From NCBI GenBank assembly GCA_016987375.1, contig PJRA01000444.1:210864-274863 (forward strand): a DNA stretch of 64,000 nt, in the 5' to 3' direction. A model generated the notes under the pieces. The model was not told where the DNA came from and searched no databases. It saw only the letters and a list, made by a program, of their open reading frames with translations. This DNA comes from Brachionus koreanus. Lineage: Eukaryota; Rotifera; Eurotatoria; Ploima; Brachionidae. Every line of letters begins with the position of its first letter. Position 1 is the first letter of the stretch. Below, one piece after another: positions 22,482-33,619 of this stretch. A program made the position numbers and the translations under genes.

Positions 22482-25400
22482 AAACTTCAATTGATTTGAA
22501 TTTCACAATACTATCATTTTTAATAACTTATCCAATTTTGAAGCCACTTTGTCCAAAATGAATACATGTCCGGCACCCAACTTCTAAAATCGCTTCTAAA
22601 TATTTCTGTAACTTCATTTTTCTTAAATTTAATAAACAATTGATAAGATTTTCCGTAATTAGTAAATAAATGCCAAAATAAAATATTCGTGTTTATTTTA
22701 ATCTTACTAAACTAACGCTAAATATATAAAATGCTGTTCTTGTTTGAAGAATTGAAAAATAAGAAATTAATGACAAAAATTTATTATTTAAAAAAAAAAG
22801 TATGAAGATTATTTATTAAAAAAAATGAATTGGGTTTAATTAATAAATTAAGTTATTTTGCGCCGATAGACACCTTGCTTTAACAACCTCAGTTAAGTTT
22901 TTATCTAAATCTAAGTTTCTTGTCGATTCTATTCTTAACGATGTTTGTATTTGTAACGCTTCGAGTTGCCATACATTTCAATTGAAAGTTGTCCTCTTTT
23001 TTGTACCATCAGCAGGACTGTCTAAATTATCATCTTATTTGAAACACAATGTGGAAGGTTATTTATAAATTTTAAAGATAAACAGCAGACTTTGTGTCCA
23101 TGTAATAAAGATAAATTAATACTTTATTTTTTTTAATAAAATCAATTAATAAAAATTATAATTAAGAATTTATAAAATTTATTTTTAAAAAGCTATTCGA
23201 AAAAGCAAAACATTGTAACATCTAAATTAAATTTTTTGAATATTTTTGCTATATCTGTAAAAATTAATTTGAGATTATTGAATGTAGAAAACTTGAATGT
23301 AGTTTCATGTAGTTTAGGCCGAGAATGAACAGTGTTGCGCCAAGAATATAAAAAATAATTGCCTAGTAAATCAAGCTTAAATTTTTTGCCTTATCAAGAA
23401 ATAATCTAAACGAATGTGATTTGCTTTGAAAATAGGCTAAAATTTAATTAAAAGTAAATTAGCTATTATTTACCAAAAATGATAAAGAACATTTTTTTCT
23501 CTTTTAAATTATGTTAATCTAAAAATTGATAAACATTTATGTGGGAAGTTTAAACAATCAATCCCAATCGCATGTCTATAAATAAAACTTGATTATTATG
23601 CAACCTAAAATTCATCAATCGCAAATTATCTTATTTCTATTCTGTTTAAACTAATATCCAACATTTGCTTCAGATAAATGTGTCTAAAACCGCATCAATC
23701 AATAGCTATTAATGTCAATCTAAACCTTGAAAAAAACAGATTAAACATTTTTGATTTTTTTTTTTTAAATTAATGTAGCATTAAATTCTAGGTTCAATTA
23801 TTTTCTAATCAAATAGTAAAATATTAGAGTAATTTGTTAAATTCTATTTATTTATTTTCTTGAATGAAAACACAGCAATTTATAAAAATTAATAAAAATA
23901 AAATCTATTCAATTTTGTCTATAAATAATTGAGATTTTTTTTTTGTATTGAAAAAAATTTATTTCCTTGTAAATACTCAAAAAATATACGCAATAGTTAA
24001 ATGTATCATTATCAACACTGTTAAAAGAACACATCTGCTCTTGCTATCTTAAATTTAATTTCTACGAACTTTTGTTTTTTTTTTCTTTTTTTTAAATTTA
24101 AGTAAAATAATTATGCACATGAATTCATTTTAAATAAGTCAAATAATTTTAATAAAAAATGGCGTATGTAATTTTCAGTAACGAAGTTTTGTTTTTTTCT
24201 TATAACAAAAAAAAAATTCTTCAGTTAATCCCATAGAAAATGAAAGCTTGAATCCAAGACACTGCCAGACCAATTTAAATCTATTTTAATTTTTTTTCTA
24301 TTTTGATTTAGATACATTATAACTGATAAAGGTATAAAAAATAGTTGTATTAGCAATCTATTTGAGATATATGACATTCTAGTTGTAGAAAAGATCCGCC
24401 CTAGCCAAACTAATGCTGCAAAGTTACACAATCCCAATCGCTGCACGTAGTTAATACGATTCCAATTCGAATAAACTAATTTCCATTAATTAGAACCAAT
24501 TAGTATTTTTAGAGAATAAGTTGTGATTACATAACCTTTTTTTTTCTCCAAGTTAAATGTAAAAAAGTCCCGCAGTTAGCTTGCCTATTGTTTTTATAAA
24601 TAAAACTCTTATTGTTTTGGTTGTTTATTTTTTTAAAAGATTACAGTCACTTGAGTATTTAAGTTTTCTGTTTTGATCTTTTTTTTTAATCTATTTTAGA
24701 AATATTTTCTACTTAATTTGACACTCCTTAAATGCTTGAATAAAGTAAAGTAAAAAAAAATCAATTTTATTTAAGAATTTTTATTAAAAATTTGATTTAA
24801 AAAGAGATTATTTTTGAGATTAAATTAGAGAAAAAATTATAGAATTTGTCAATTATGCAAAAAGTCTGTGATAGCCTTTATTTTTTTGTTTCAAAATAAA
24901 TATTTTTTAGAATAGAATGATAAATAGTGATGACAAATAATTAAATTTTAATTGCTTTAAAACGAATAGTTGTTAAGATGACCATAAAAGTCTGTGCAAA
25001 TATTTAGACTAATTTAAGAGTTGATATATTCTACGAGCAATTCTGAATTTTGAATTGATCAACTTGGCTTCACTTTTTTTTTGAGTCATTGTACATGTTA
25101 GAAATAAATTTACTCGATTCTATAGTAAACGTGATCTAACTCCAATGCTTTTCCTAAGTAGTTCATTTTAGAGAAATTTTAAACTTGATTAGCAAAATTT
25201 GTTTTTATCTTAATGCTTTTTTTGAAACAATATTAAATTACTTAAAAGTTTTTATATTTAAATCTTTATTTTCATACTTTAGTACCAATAAAAAAAACCC
25301 TTTTAAGTGAAAGACATTCTGCTCTGCGTTTAATTTAAAAAGTAAAAACAGAAGGCCATTTTAAGCTGCTTTTTTTCACTAAATATTCTATTGTCTATAA

Positions 25401-26272
25401 GCCTAAGGCTCTCGCTATTTAACCCTCATATTAGTACTTTGTATAAGAAACAATATTAATTTTTCTATAAATTCAGAAATGGCTTTAATTATCAATAAGA
25501 TAGAATCAAATAAATTTCAATTTTAAAGTGAAAAAAATAAAATTCTCAAGTTATGTTTATTTAAAATTTGCAAGACTACTGTTATTTAGCTAAGATCCAT
25601 GGTGGATTCCTTTTGGAATTCTTTTGCATTATATAAATACCTTTACTTAACTATAGAGCTCAGAGAATCTTTGGGAGATGTACGGGGTTTTAAACCTAAG
25701 TGAAGTCTGGAATTATCTCGAAGAAATAAAGTTAGCTTTTAGTTGACCAAATATGGATATATTTCTTGAAATGAAGAACACATTCTAGTGTTCATAGTGT
25801 TCACCAAGCACACAACATCATCTTTAAACCAAAAAGTTCTCTTTTCTCACGAAATGTTTGAATTGGGTCCAACCATTGAATTCTATTATCATAATTTCGA
25901 AAATAGATTCAATTCTAATTCACCAGTAATGGTCATTCTGATATATGTATATGTTGTATTTTTTTGGGAAATTTCAATCAAATTTAATCTTCTGACAGTT
26001 GGAGAAGTTATCTTATTTTAGATTCAAAATAGATTGAATTGCTGAATTTTTTTGATGTTAGTTTCTGGAAATGGCTTGGCTTTAAACAAGGAAAAGGGTC
26101 TGATAGCTCTTATTGACATTCTCTTAATGACTCTTATGACTGATTTACTGAATATTTAGTTTTATGATTGTAAGTAAGTAAAGAACATTGGTTTTGAAAC
26201 ACTAAAGGTCACACGGGACTTCGGGACACGCTCCCTTTGAGCCCGATCCAGAGTGTTTTATCTCTGGATTTA

Positions 26273-26810
26273 TCATACAGTCGCTTGATCACTTTTTAGT
26301 ACGCTGAGAATCGTTTTTCTTGGGGGCTTCTTGCATAGAGCTCCTTCGTCAAGTTCTTCATGGTTATTGTAGTCTTCGACAAAGTTTTGTATAAGGCTGT
26401 TGGTAATCATTGCTTTGTTCAAATACTTTTTTGTTAGTGTTTTTGACCTTTCCACTATTTTATCAATTTTTGCCTCTTGGTATACTTTTTCTGAATTTGT
26501 CGTTTGAGCTAAATTAAGTGCGTACTTTAGGCCTTTGAGTTGAATACGTTCCAGGACATTTTTGTTTGTCTCGCACATGATTTGTGGTGCAAACGGCACA
26601 TAGTCTATCAGGGATCTGACCAATGTTTTGTATGTTATAAGCTTAAGCTTACTGTTTGCTCCCCATTTTTTCCCTCCAATTGAACGTAGTAAGTTCAGTC
26701 ATTTAATCGATCTAGTTTTTAGGTCATCTGCGTATCTATGGAGTCTTAATCCAGGGTCTAATGTGACTCCCAAAAATTTGGGATTTTATGATTGTATGAA
26801 CTTGTCAAAT
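26273..26810 (-). pseudogene. Jockey/R1-type LINE reverse transcriptase C-terminal remnant
   Basis: The minus strand reads FLGVTLDPGLRLHRYADDLK, then GGKKWGANSKLKLITYKTLVRSLIDY, followed by a helical tail. These blocks follow the RT active site in LINE ORF2 proteins. One stop interrupts it. No 5' part is present, as expected for a 5'-truncated insertion. Confidence 0.65.
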
Positions 26811-27708
26811 GAATAAATACTGTTCATTACAAATTAAGATTTGGCCTTGTTCAATCTATTGTCTCATCAGCATCTGTTTTTCAAAAGGTTTAAATTGGGC
26901 GTGTTTATGGGATAGCTGTGAGAAATTCAAAATAAAAATTTGACTAATTGTCCAGATGTGTCTTGAACACAGAGAAAGAAAAGGATTGTGGGCTTATTTA
27001 ATTTTAACGATTTATTTTTCCCTTAAACAAATGTGTCTGTGTTTGTGTATGGTTTTAAAGTCATAAAAAAGATAGGAAAAAAATGATTAGAGTCTTTCTT
27101 TCAACAAATATTAAACAATATGTTTTCAGTTTTAAATTTCATATACTTTTGATCTAATTTTGTTATGCTATCAGTCTGCTTAATAAGCTAAAGTAAGAAA
27201 AAAGCTAAAAAAAAGCAATTTCCAAGAGCATCATTCATTTAAAATGAAATAATTCAAACAAATATAAATAGACTTAATTTTCTAAACAATGGTCTCAAAA
27301 ATTACATAAAAAGGTAATTTAATCAAAGCATGTTGCGCAATCCGCCGCTATAATGTAATCCTAAAACTAAAAAATCCAGTTTTTAATGTGTTGTTATGAC
27401 AAAAAAAATTATTTTTAAATAAACGCATTAAATAGGCATAATGTCAGAGCCCTTCAAACAAACACTCTCAAACAAACTTATCTATTTAGCATTTGATTTT
27501 AGATTTCTAAATACTGCTGTATGTTTACATTTAATAATAAGATTAACCCACATAAGCTAGATTAATAAAAAAAATTCAAGCAAAAAATAAATAAAAAAAA
27601 ATAATCTTATTTCCCAATTCACATAATTGTTTTTCTTTTAGGTTTTATTATTGAATTTAAAATAAAATAAATATTTTCATAGATTTAAAATTTATTAAAA
27701 AACTCATA

Positions 27709-28464
27709 ATGTACGCTCATATGTACGGCATTAGCCAAGTGTCCGAAATAGTGGCCAATTTGTACTTGACAAGTGTGTACGGTGCAACCAAGGAGAACAT
27801 ATTGCGCAAAAATGTGTCTTTGTTGATCAACTCGGCACAAGAGTTGCCCAAACAGGACATACCCGGTGTCGAGTCGATAAAATTATTTCTCGACGACACA
27901 CCATATGCGCTAATTAATATTTATTTTGATAGAATGGCGGACAAAATGCACGAGCACATAGTCAGAGGCGGCCGTGTACTGGTGCACTGCATGCTTGGCG
28001 TGTCCCGGTCGACTAGTCTAGTATTGGCCTATTTGATGAAGTACAAAAACATGAGTCTAAAGTCGTCGTATGACTTGGTCGCCTCAAGACGACCGTGTGC
28101 TCGACCCAACCCAGGTTTTTGGCGCCAGCTGGTCGACTATGAAAAAAAGCTTCTTAGTTCTTATCAATCAAGAAGCGAAACTGCAATACCCATTTCTATT
28201 GTTTCGTCGAGCAGAAGCAGGGTCGGCTCAGCGGCCAGGTATCCTTCTGCTGGTCCCACTAGGCGATACGCCAACCAAAGCTCCAAAAGTCCTTTCGAGA
28301 CAAATTCTAATACAACTTCGGCTCTGCTTACCTACTTGAACAATACGAGCTCGCCGCAAGTCTCTCACAGATCTAGTCTTTATGTAAATCCAGATAATAG
28401 ATACATGCAAAAGTCTAGCGATTTTATTACAACTTATAGATCAAGTTTTGGAAAATTCATGTGA
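27709..28464 (+). CDS. Atypical dual-specificity protein phosphatase (DUSP14/18/21 type)
   Basis: Removes phosphate from phospho-Tyr and phospho-Ser/Thr. The intronless 251-residue protein begins with a DSP domain (about 8-150). The P-loop HCMLGVSRS has Cys94 and Arg100, and the general acid is probably Asp62 or Asp63 in LDDTPYA. Further family blocks are YFDRMADKMHEHI, VLAYLMKYKNMSL and RPNPGFWRQLVDYEKKL. These place it with DUSP14/18/21/28 rather than the MAPK phosphatases, and no rhodanese domain is present. Residues 155-251 are a Ser/Arg/Asn-rich, probably disordered tail without a match. AATAAA is at 28562. Confidence 0.93.
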   Translation: MYAHMYGISQVSEIVANLYLTSVYGATKENILRKNVSLLINSAQELPKQDIPGVESIKLFLDDTPYALINIYFDRMADKMHEHIVRGGRVLVHCMLGVSRSTSLVLAYLMKYKNMSLKSSYDLVASRRPCARPNPGFWRQLVDYEKKLLSSYQSRSETAIPISIVSSSRSRVGSAARYPSAGPTRRYANQSSKSPFETNSNTTSALLTYLNNTSSPQVSHRSSLYVNPDNRYMQKSSDFITTYRSSFGKFM

Positions 28465-28984
28465 TTTAATTAGACTTGATTTAATAGATTCATTGGAATA
28501 TTATGAAATTTATTTTTTTATACAATTTTTTTAATAATTAACAATGCTTTATGAGTTTTTTAATAAATTTTTTTATACATATTTATATTTAATTCATTTT
28601 TTTAAATGATTTTACTCTTATTTAATCCATGTTGTACATCAAACAAAATCAATCATAAGTTTTTCTAATATATTTTCTATTGATGAAAAGAGTGTTATCC
28701 GTGAGAGTAAAATGTTTCAATAAATTTTAATTCTTCAAAAAAAATCAAAAATGTATTCAGCTGAGTCAGTCTCACTGGAAAAAGAAGAAGATTAAAAAGA
28801 AGCAAAGCAACTCTTAAAGATTTACCCTTAATCAACAGCTTAACTAACTTTTAGCTTTGCTTTACAGAAAAATATTTTTATCTGTTTATTTTACATTTTT
28901 TTTTCTCAAAATCTTACAATATTTATCATTTCGGAAAAGTATTGTCATTCTAAATTAGAGTTGTTTAAATTCATAAAGTCAAAG

Positions 28985-29252
28985 TCAAGTCATTTGACAT
29001 TTGATTACACGTGACAGTTTTGAAAAGACCATTAAAATTTGGGATCTAAATAAGTTCACATTAAAACACACTCCAACTGGACATACACATTCGGTTTGGT
29101 GTCTTAAATTGATTGACAAAAATACACTCGCAAGTGGTAGTTGTGATAATAGCATTAAAATTTGGGATCTAAATAATTACACATTAAAACACACTCCAAC
29201 TGGACATACATATTTGGTTAGTTGTCTTCAATTGATTGACAAAAATTCCTAA
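28985..29252 (+). pseudogene. WD40-repeat fragment with tandem 123-bp units
   Basis: Two near-identical units start at 29031 and 29154 (123 bp, 41 codons), each encoding IKIWDLN--TLKHTPTGHT. An unmatched half-repeat precedes them. A WD40 propeller needs about seven blades; this has roughly two and a stop, with no splice-linked neighbours. It is probably a broken or captured piece of a larger WD40 gene. Confidence 0.6.
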
Positions 29253-29389
29253 TGAATTTTTTTCGAATAAATTTTTTTCAATAAACTTTTTAAATTTTAG
29301 ATAATTTTTTGTCTTTTATTTTTATCATTACGCAAAAATTGATTAAAAAATCATAAATATGTAGAAGAAAGAAAAATGTTAAAATGTTA

Positions 29390-29645
29390 ATTTAGGTACA
29401 ATTTGCGAGTCTGGAGAATTTATCTATAGGTGTGTCAAATCTTGTTTGGATTTGTTTTTTACAAATTTAACAAATAAGCTGTTTGATCTATCTTGGATTG
29501 TTTCTAGCTTTAGGACTTTGTGCATTGATGTAATTGAGGTTTCGATTGGAAAATATTTAATTATTTTTAACAATTTATTTTGGATTTTTTGGAGGGATGT
29601 TTTTATTCTTGATATTCCGATACTTAAAATGATAAATTTACAATT
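29390..29645 (-). pseudogene. LINE RT C-terminal fragment, copy A
   Basis: Nearly identical to 55308-55620, which reads in the same orientation. The minus strand encodes part of the KIQNKLLKIIKYFPIETSI segment typical of the region after LINE reverse transcriptases. It breaks off near 29640. Confidence 0.6.
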
Positions 29646-29977
29646 TGTAAATTCACTTTAATTACTCAATTTGGAAAAAAAAAATTTATTTTTAATTCTT
29701 CAATTTCTTCAATTAATTAATCATTAGAAATCATAATTATTGTTTAAAATTATTTGTTTAATTTATTAAGCAATTTCAAACTGTTATTTTTTATGTTTTC
29801 AAGATTAATCAAAAATCTACTAACTAGTGACTATGTCAAAAAAGCCGATTTACCTAAAAATAAGGCTTAGAAAAAGCGGGTTATTTAACGTTTCCCTAAA
29901 CTTAAATCAAATAAAAATTTTATTAAAATAAAAAATTATTCTTTTAAACTTCTAAGTTAATGAAAGAAAAAATAATT

Positions 29978-31000
29978 TTATTGAGCTGTGAGACCATGTT
30001 TTTTGTAGCAATTTAGAACATCTTGTACGTCTTCTTTTGATCCAACAAAGAATGGCACACGTTGATGAATATCCGTTGGAATTACATTAAGAACAGGTTC
30101 TCTGCCAGTTGTGGCCATTCCACCAGCTTTTTCGATTATATACGCCATTGGGTTGCATTCATACATTAGTCTTAACTTACCGTTAGGTGCATCGGTAGTA
30201 GCTGGATACATAAAAATGCCTCCATAGACAAGAGTTCGATGCAGGTCTGCAACCATTGAGCCAACATAGCGGCTCGCATAGGGCTTGCCTGATTTAGGAA
30301 ACTTTTTCTCATTTATGTATTCTTTGACAGCCTCATCCCACTTGGCCGAATAGCCTTCATTTATCGAATAAATGTTACCCCTAGGTTTTATTTGCATATT
30401 TGGATCAGTTAATATAAATTCTCCAATAGAAGGATCCAGCATAAAGCCATTTACGCCTGAGTCTGTTGCTAAGACAATCATGCATGCACTGCCATACAAA
30501 GCGTATCCTGAACAAACTAGCTTATTGCCAGGTTGAAGGGCGTCTTTTACCGTTGGTTCACCGCTATCCGATTCACGTTTCCATACACCAAATATGCTAC
30601 CAATGGAGACCAAACAGTCTATGTTAGACGATCCGTCAAGTGGATCAAAACACACTATATATTTGCCTTGTTTATGCTTGTCTATGATAATTGCATTTTC
30701 GTCTTCTTCTGAGGCTAGAATACAAGTTGTATATGAAGACCAAAGCATGTTAATAAAGAGCTCATCGGATACAACATCTAATTTTTTTTGGTCATCTCCT
30801 GTTGTGTTCGTGTTGCCAGCTAGACCAAATATTTTTGAAATTCCAGCTTTTCGCACCGATGATTGAATGGCTTTTACGGCTGTAAGTATGGCATTTAACA
30901 ATTGAGTCAATTCGCCAGTTGCTTCTTTGTGTTTACGTTGTTCATGTAGAAAAAATCTAGCCAACGTTAAACAATTTGTGTTCATGCCGTATTTCTCCAT
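29978..31000 (-). CDS. FBP1: Fructose-1,6-bisphosphatase
   Basis: Hydrolyses fructose 1,6-bisphosphate to fructose 6-phosphate in gluconeogenesis, in the cytosol. The intronless 340-residue protein is the usual length for animal FBPases. Metal and substrate motifs are intact: SEED (97-100), [11 protein letters not shown] (118-128), [13 protein letters not shown] (245-257) and [14 protein letters not shown] (274-287). The AMP-inhibition site looks conserved (ATGELTQLL at 27-35 and GKY at 112-114). The start is the first ATG, giving the normal N-terminus. The TAA stop overlaps an AATAAA (29982-29977 on the minus strand). Vertebrates have FBP1 and FBP2; an invertebrate single copy cannot be assigned to either. 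Confidence 0.97.
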   Translation of the reverse strand: MEKYGMNTNCLTLARFFLHEQRKHKEATGELTQLLNAILTAVKAIQSSVRKAGISKIFGLAGNTNTTGDDQKKLDVVSDELFINMLWSSYTTCILASEEDENAIIIDKHKQGKYIVCFDPLDGSSNIDCLVSIGSIFGVWKRESDSGEPTVKDALQPGNKLVCSGYALYGSACMIVLATDSGVNGFMLDPSIGEFILTDPNMQIKPRGNIYSINEGYSAKWDEAVKEYINEKKFPKSGKPYASRYVGSMVADLHRTLVYGGIFMYPATTDAPNGKLRLMYECNPMAYIIEKAGGMATTGREPVLNVIPTDIHQRVPFFVGSKEDVQDVLNCYKKHGLTAQ

Positions 31001-32149
31001 TTTTATTTTTAATTTTATTATTTTATTCCTTGAAGATTATTTCTGAAGCTTTTTCATTTTTTTAATAATATATGCATTTTATGATATTTTAGGCGTGTTT
31101 ATTTTAAATGCCTTCTAGATCTGTTTGAAAAAGCCGATTAATATGTGATAAGCAATTTTTGTTACTTAACTCAATGCCACCCTCCTCTTTTCTCATCCGG
31201 GCTGGGGACCGGCAATCGGCAGAGTTATGATCAAAAACTTGTGGGACGTTCATCATAAACAGCGCCACTCATCCGAGCACTCAATGGCTGCGAACTCGGC
31301 AACTATTTAGACTAGCTTGGAACCACAAACCAAGCGACATTCTCAAAAGAGAAATGTCTTAACTTTAAGCTTCCAAAGTTAAGTATTTAAGAAGAGAACA
31401 AGCTGTAAGATTTTATCCTGGCGCTTTGGTTCTTCATACTTGCATTCATTCTTTATTTAGACTTTTTAATGATTAGATTTTTATTTTTTGTGTCAGGGTT
31501 CTGTTTCTTGATTAATTTAATTCAATTGTTACTAAAATTAAATGAAACATGACGCACTAAAATCCGTTAATTTGTATGTTCATCTCAAAACGATCCTTCA
31601 CTTTTTGTTTTTTTTTAAAAAAGGGTAGGCCATTTTCTATCGGACGAGCTATTTTGGGCTTGTTTGAATATCTTAATTTATAAAAAAAATGTGGGAATTT
31701 TTCGGGACTTGTCCGAACCACAAAAGCCTTCTTTTCTGCCCCCTTGCCAATGTTTGTTATTTAGTATATCAACAAAAATTTAAAATAAAGTAATTTAGAA
31801 ATATTTGAAAAATAAAGATTAAAGATTAAATTTGTCTAATTGTACAATTTACATTTTTGTCATATAAAAACATACAAATTTTAATTTATATTTATAAAAA
31901 ATTTAGTTTATTTCAGTATGGATTGATTGTCTAATCTTTATGATGCTGCCAAATGGTGTTTGGAATTTTTGATTTGTACTCAGTTGGTGGATTTTTCGTA
32001 TTCTCTAATCTCTATATGTTTAGTGAGTCTACATTCTTTTTGATTACAAATTTTTTAAACATTTTTTCAATACAAGGTTTAAGTTGCTCGATGTTTAGTT
32101 GTGTTTTTCCTTTTATCTGGTTTTTTTAATTTTGTTTATAGTATTTTTC

Positions 32150-32510
32150 TTTTTATTCACAGAAAGATCGGGTTAGCTACTAGCGGAATTTCTTTCTCAT
32201 CTATTGATAGTCTTAGATTGTACTTAGTAAGATAGTTTTTTCGTTGACCACCCCTGGCAAAAACAATATAATTTGTTTTGTCATTATTTATAACAAATTC
32301 TTTGTTTCCGTAATAGTTTAATGCGGTCGACCGCATTTTGTAGTACCTTGCTTAGCTCTATCAGTGAATTTTTTGTTGACCAAATACATAAGTCGTCTGC
32401 AAACAGACTACATTTGACATTTTTTGGTATTGGTTTTAGAATGTCACTAAAGTATAAAATAAAAAGAGTTTGAGAGAGCAGCTTTCTTGAGACACCCCAC
32501 ATATATACAG
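32150..32510 (-). pseudogene. LINE reverse transcriptase remnant
   Basis: The minus strand reads LFILYFSDILKPIPKNVKCS and then FADDLCIWS, which carries the RT catalytic FADD. After a frameshift it reads NNDKTNYIVFARGGQRKNYL. This is the jockey-type order. It is broken and 5'-truncated. Confidence 0.7.
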
Positions 32511-33200
32511 GTATATTTTAATTGTGAGAACGTAAAAACGTAATTAACGGTTAATAGAATTGCAGTATTTTGATCTAACTAATTTTATCAAATAATTAGA
32601 TATTTTATAAATTAGAAAAAAAAAAATAGACTAAAAAATAATCTTAATACTATTATCTTCTGAATTTTAAAATTTTTTCAATTTTTTTTATTTTTTATTT
32701 CGAAATCTTAATTTTTTAAATAAATTTATTTGACACAAATATTTGATATGAACTTCTCTATTTTTGATACTTTTAAAATAAAATTAGATATCAACAAAAA
32801 TATCTGGGTTATGACTTTACTGGCTATCAATTTGTAGTCATCATCGTCATCCGGTAATGGAGAAGGTAGGTCCATACAATGTGAAAGTACATTTTTAGCC
32901 AGAATGTCCCATTGAATGTCATATAACTTTTTGTGTTGTCAGTCAAATTTTAGTAATAATGCAAATAACTATTCCAGTTTTTCCAACATCCGTAGATCAA
33001 GAAGCTGACCTAGTTAGAAGAAGGGGTCGACCAAAAGGGTTTAACTCAAAGAACAAAAAAACAACAGTTTAGTAGTCATTTATTCTTCATAGAATCGATA
33101 TATTAATCTTTTAAATTTTTTTAATCTTTTTATTTAATTTTTATAAAAATAATGCTTAACCAAAAAATGATTTTTTTAAATTTTCTTTATTTTTTAATCT

Positions 33201-33518
33201 TTGGTGCTGCAACAAATGCAAGGGTCTGTACTTGGACCTCTGCTATTTGTTCTGTACATAAATGACCTACCCGGCTGCGTTTCAAATAGAATGGAATTAT
33301 ATGCAGATGACTCAAAATTACTTGGTTTAGTTAATAATGTTTATGAGAGAGCGATGTTACAGAAAGATCTGGATGCAGTATGTCAATGGATAGAGGTTTG
33401 GCGTATGGGATTGTGTGCTAAAAAATGTAAAGTAATCCATTTCGGCAGACTAAATGAAAGGCATAAGTATACACAAAAAAGCAACAGAAATATTACATTA
33501 GCGACCACAGAAACTTAA
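33201..33518 (+). pseudogene. LINE reverse transcriptase fragment
   Basis: Reads QGSVLGPLLFVLYINDLPGC and LYADDSKLLG, the RT motifs around the YADD active site. An amphipathic segment (WIEVWRMGLCAKKCKVIHFG) follows. It ends abruptly. It is a different LINE family from the neighbour at 32.2 kb. Confidence 0.75.
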
Positions 33519-33619
33519 TTTATATTTTCTCAGCACAGATAAACAAATAAATAGATAATTAAAAACTTTTTTTAAAAATTTTATTTAAAAAAATTTGCAA
33601 ACAAAAATAAAATCTATCT

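Larger units (their letters stand above)
20807..27708. other. Gene desert with repeats
   Basis: About 7 kb without a supported host gene. It holds the MITE at 22260-22481, a LINE remnant at 26270-26810 and a dispersed repeat near 25785-25880 that recurs near 36800-36890 (ACCAAGCACACAACATC). At 21380-21447 (+) a short acidic Ser/Asp/Asn frame ends in EIDSDNE; it is too short to assign. The rest is A/T-rich with no clear coding. Confidence 0.5.
31001..33619. other. Repeat-rich spacer between FBPase and the NACHT/TPR gene
   Basis: Holds a GC-richer stretch at 31180-31380 of unknown origin, a LINE remnant on the minus strand (32150-32510) and a LINE RT fragment on the plus strand (33201-33518). 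The AATAAA of the NACHT/TPR gene is at 33585-33580 on the minus strand. No host gene is supported. Confidence 0.5.

Noticed and set aside
24225..24446. 73-codon minus-strand frame in the gene desert
   Set aside because: No recognisable motif, no splice or polyadenylation context.
27717..28410. Open frames antisense to or in alternative frames of the phosphatase
   Set aside because: Overlap an intact catalytic domain and show no motifs of their own.
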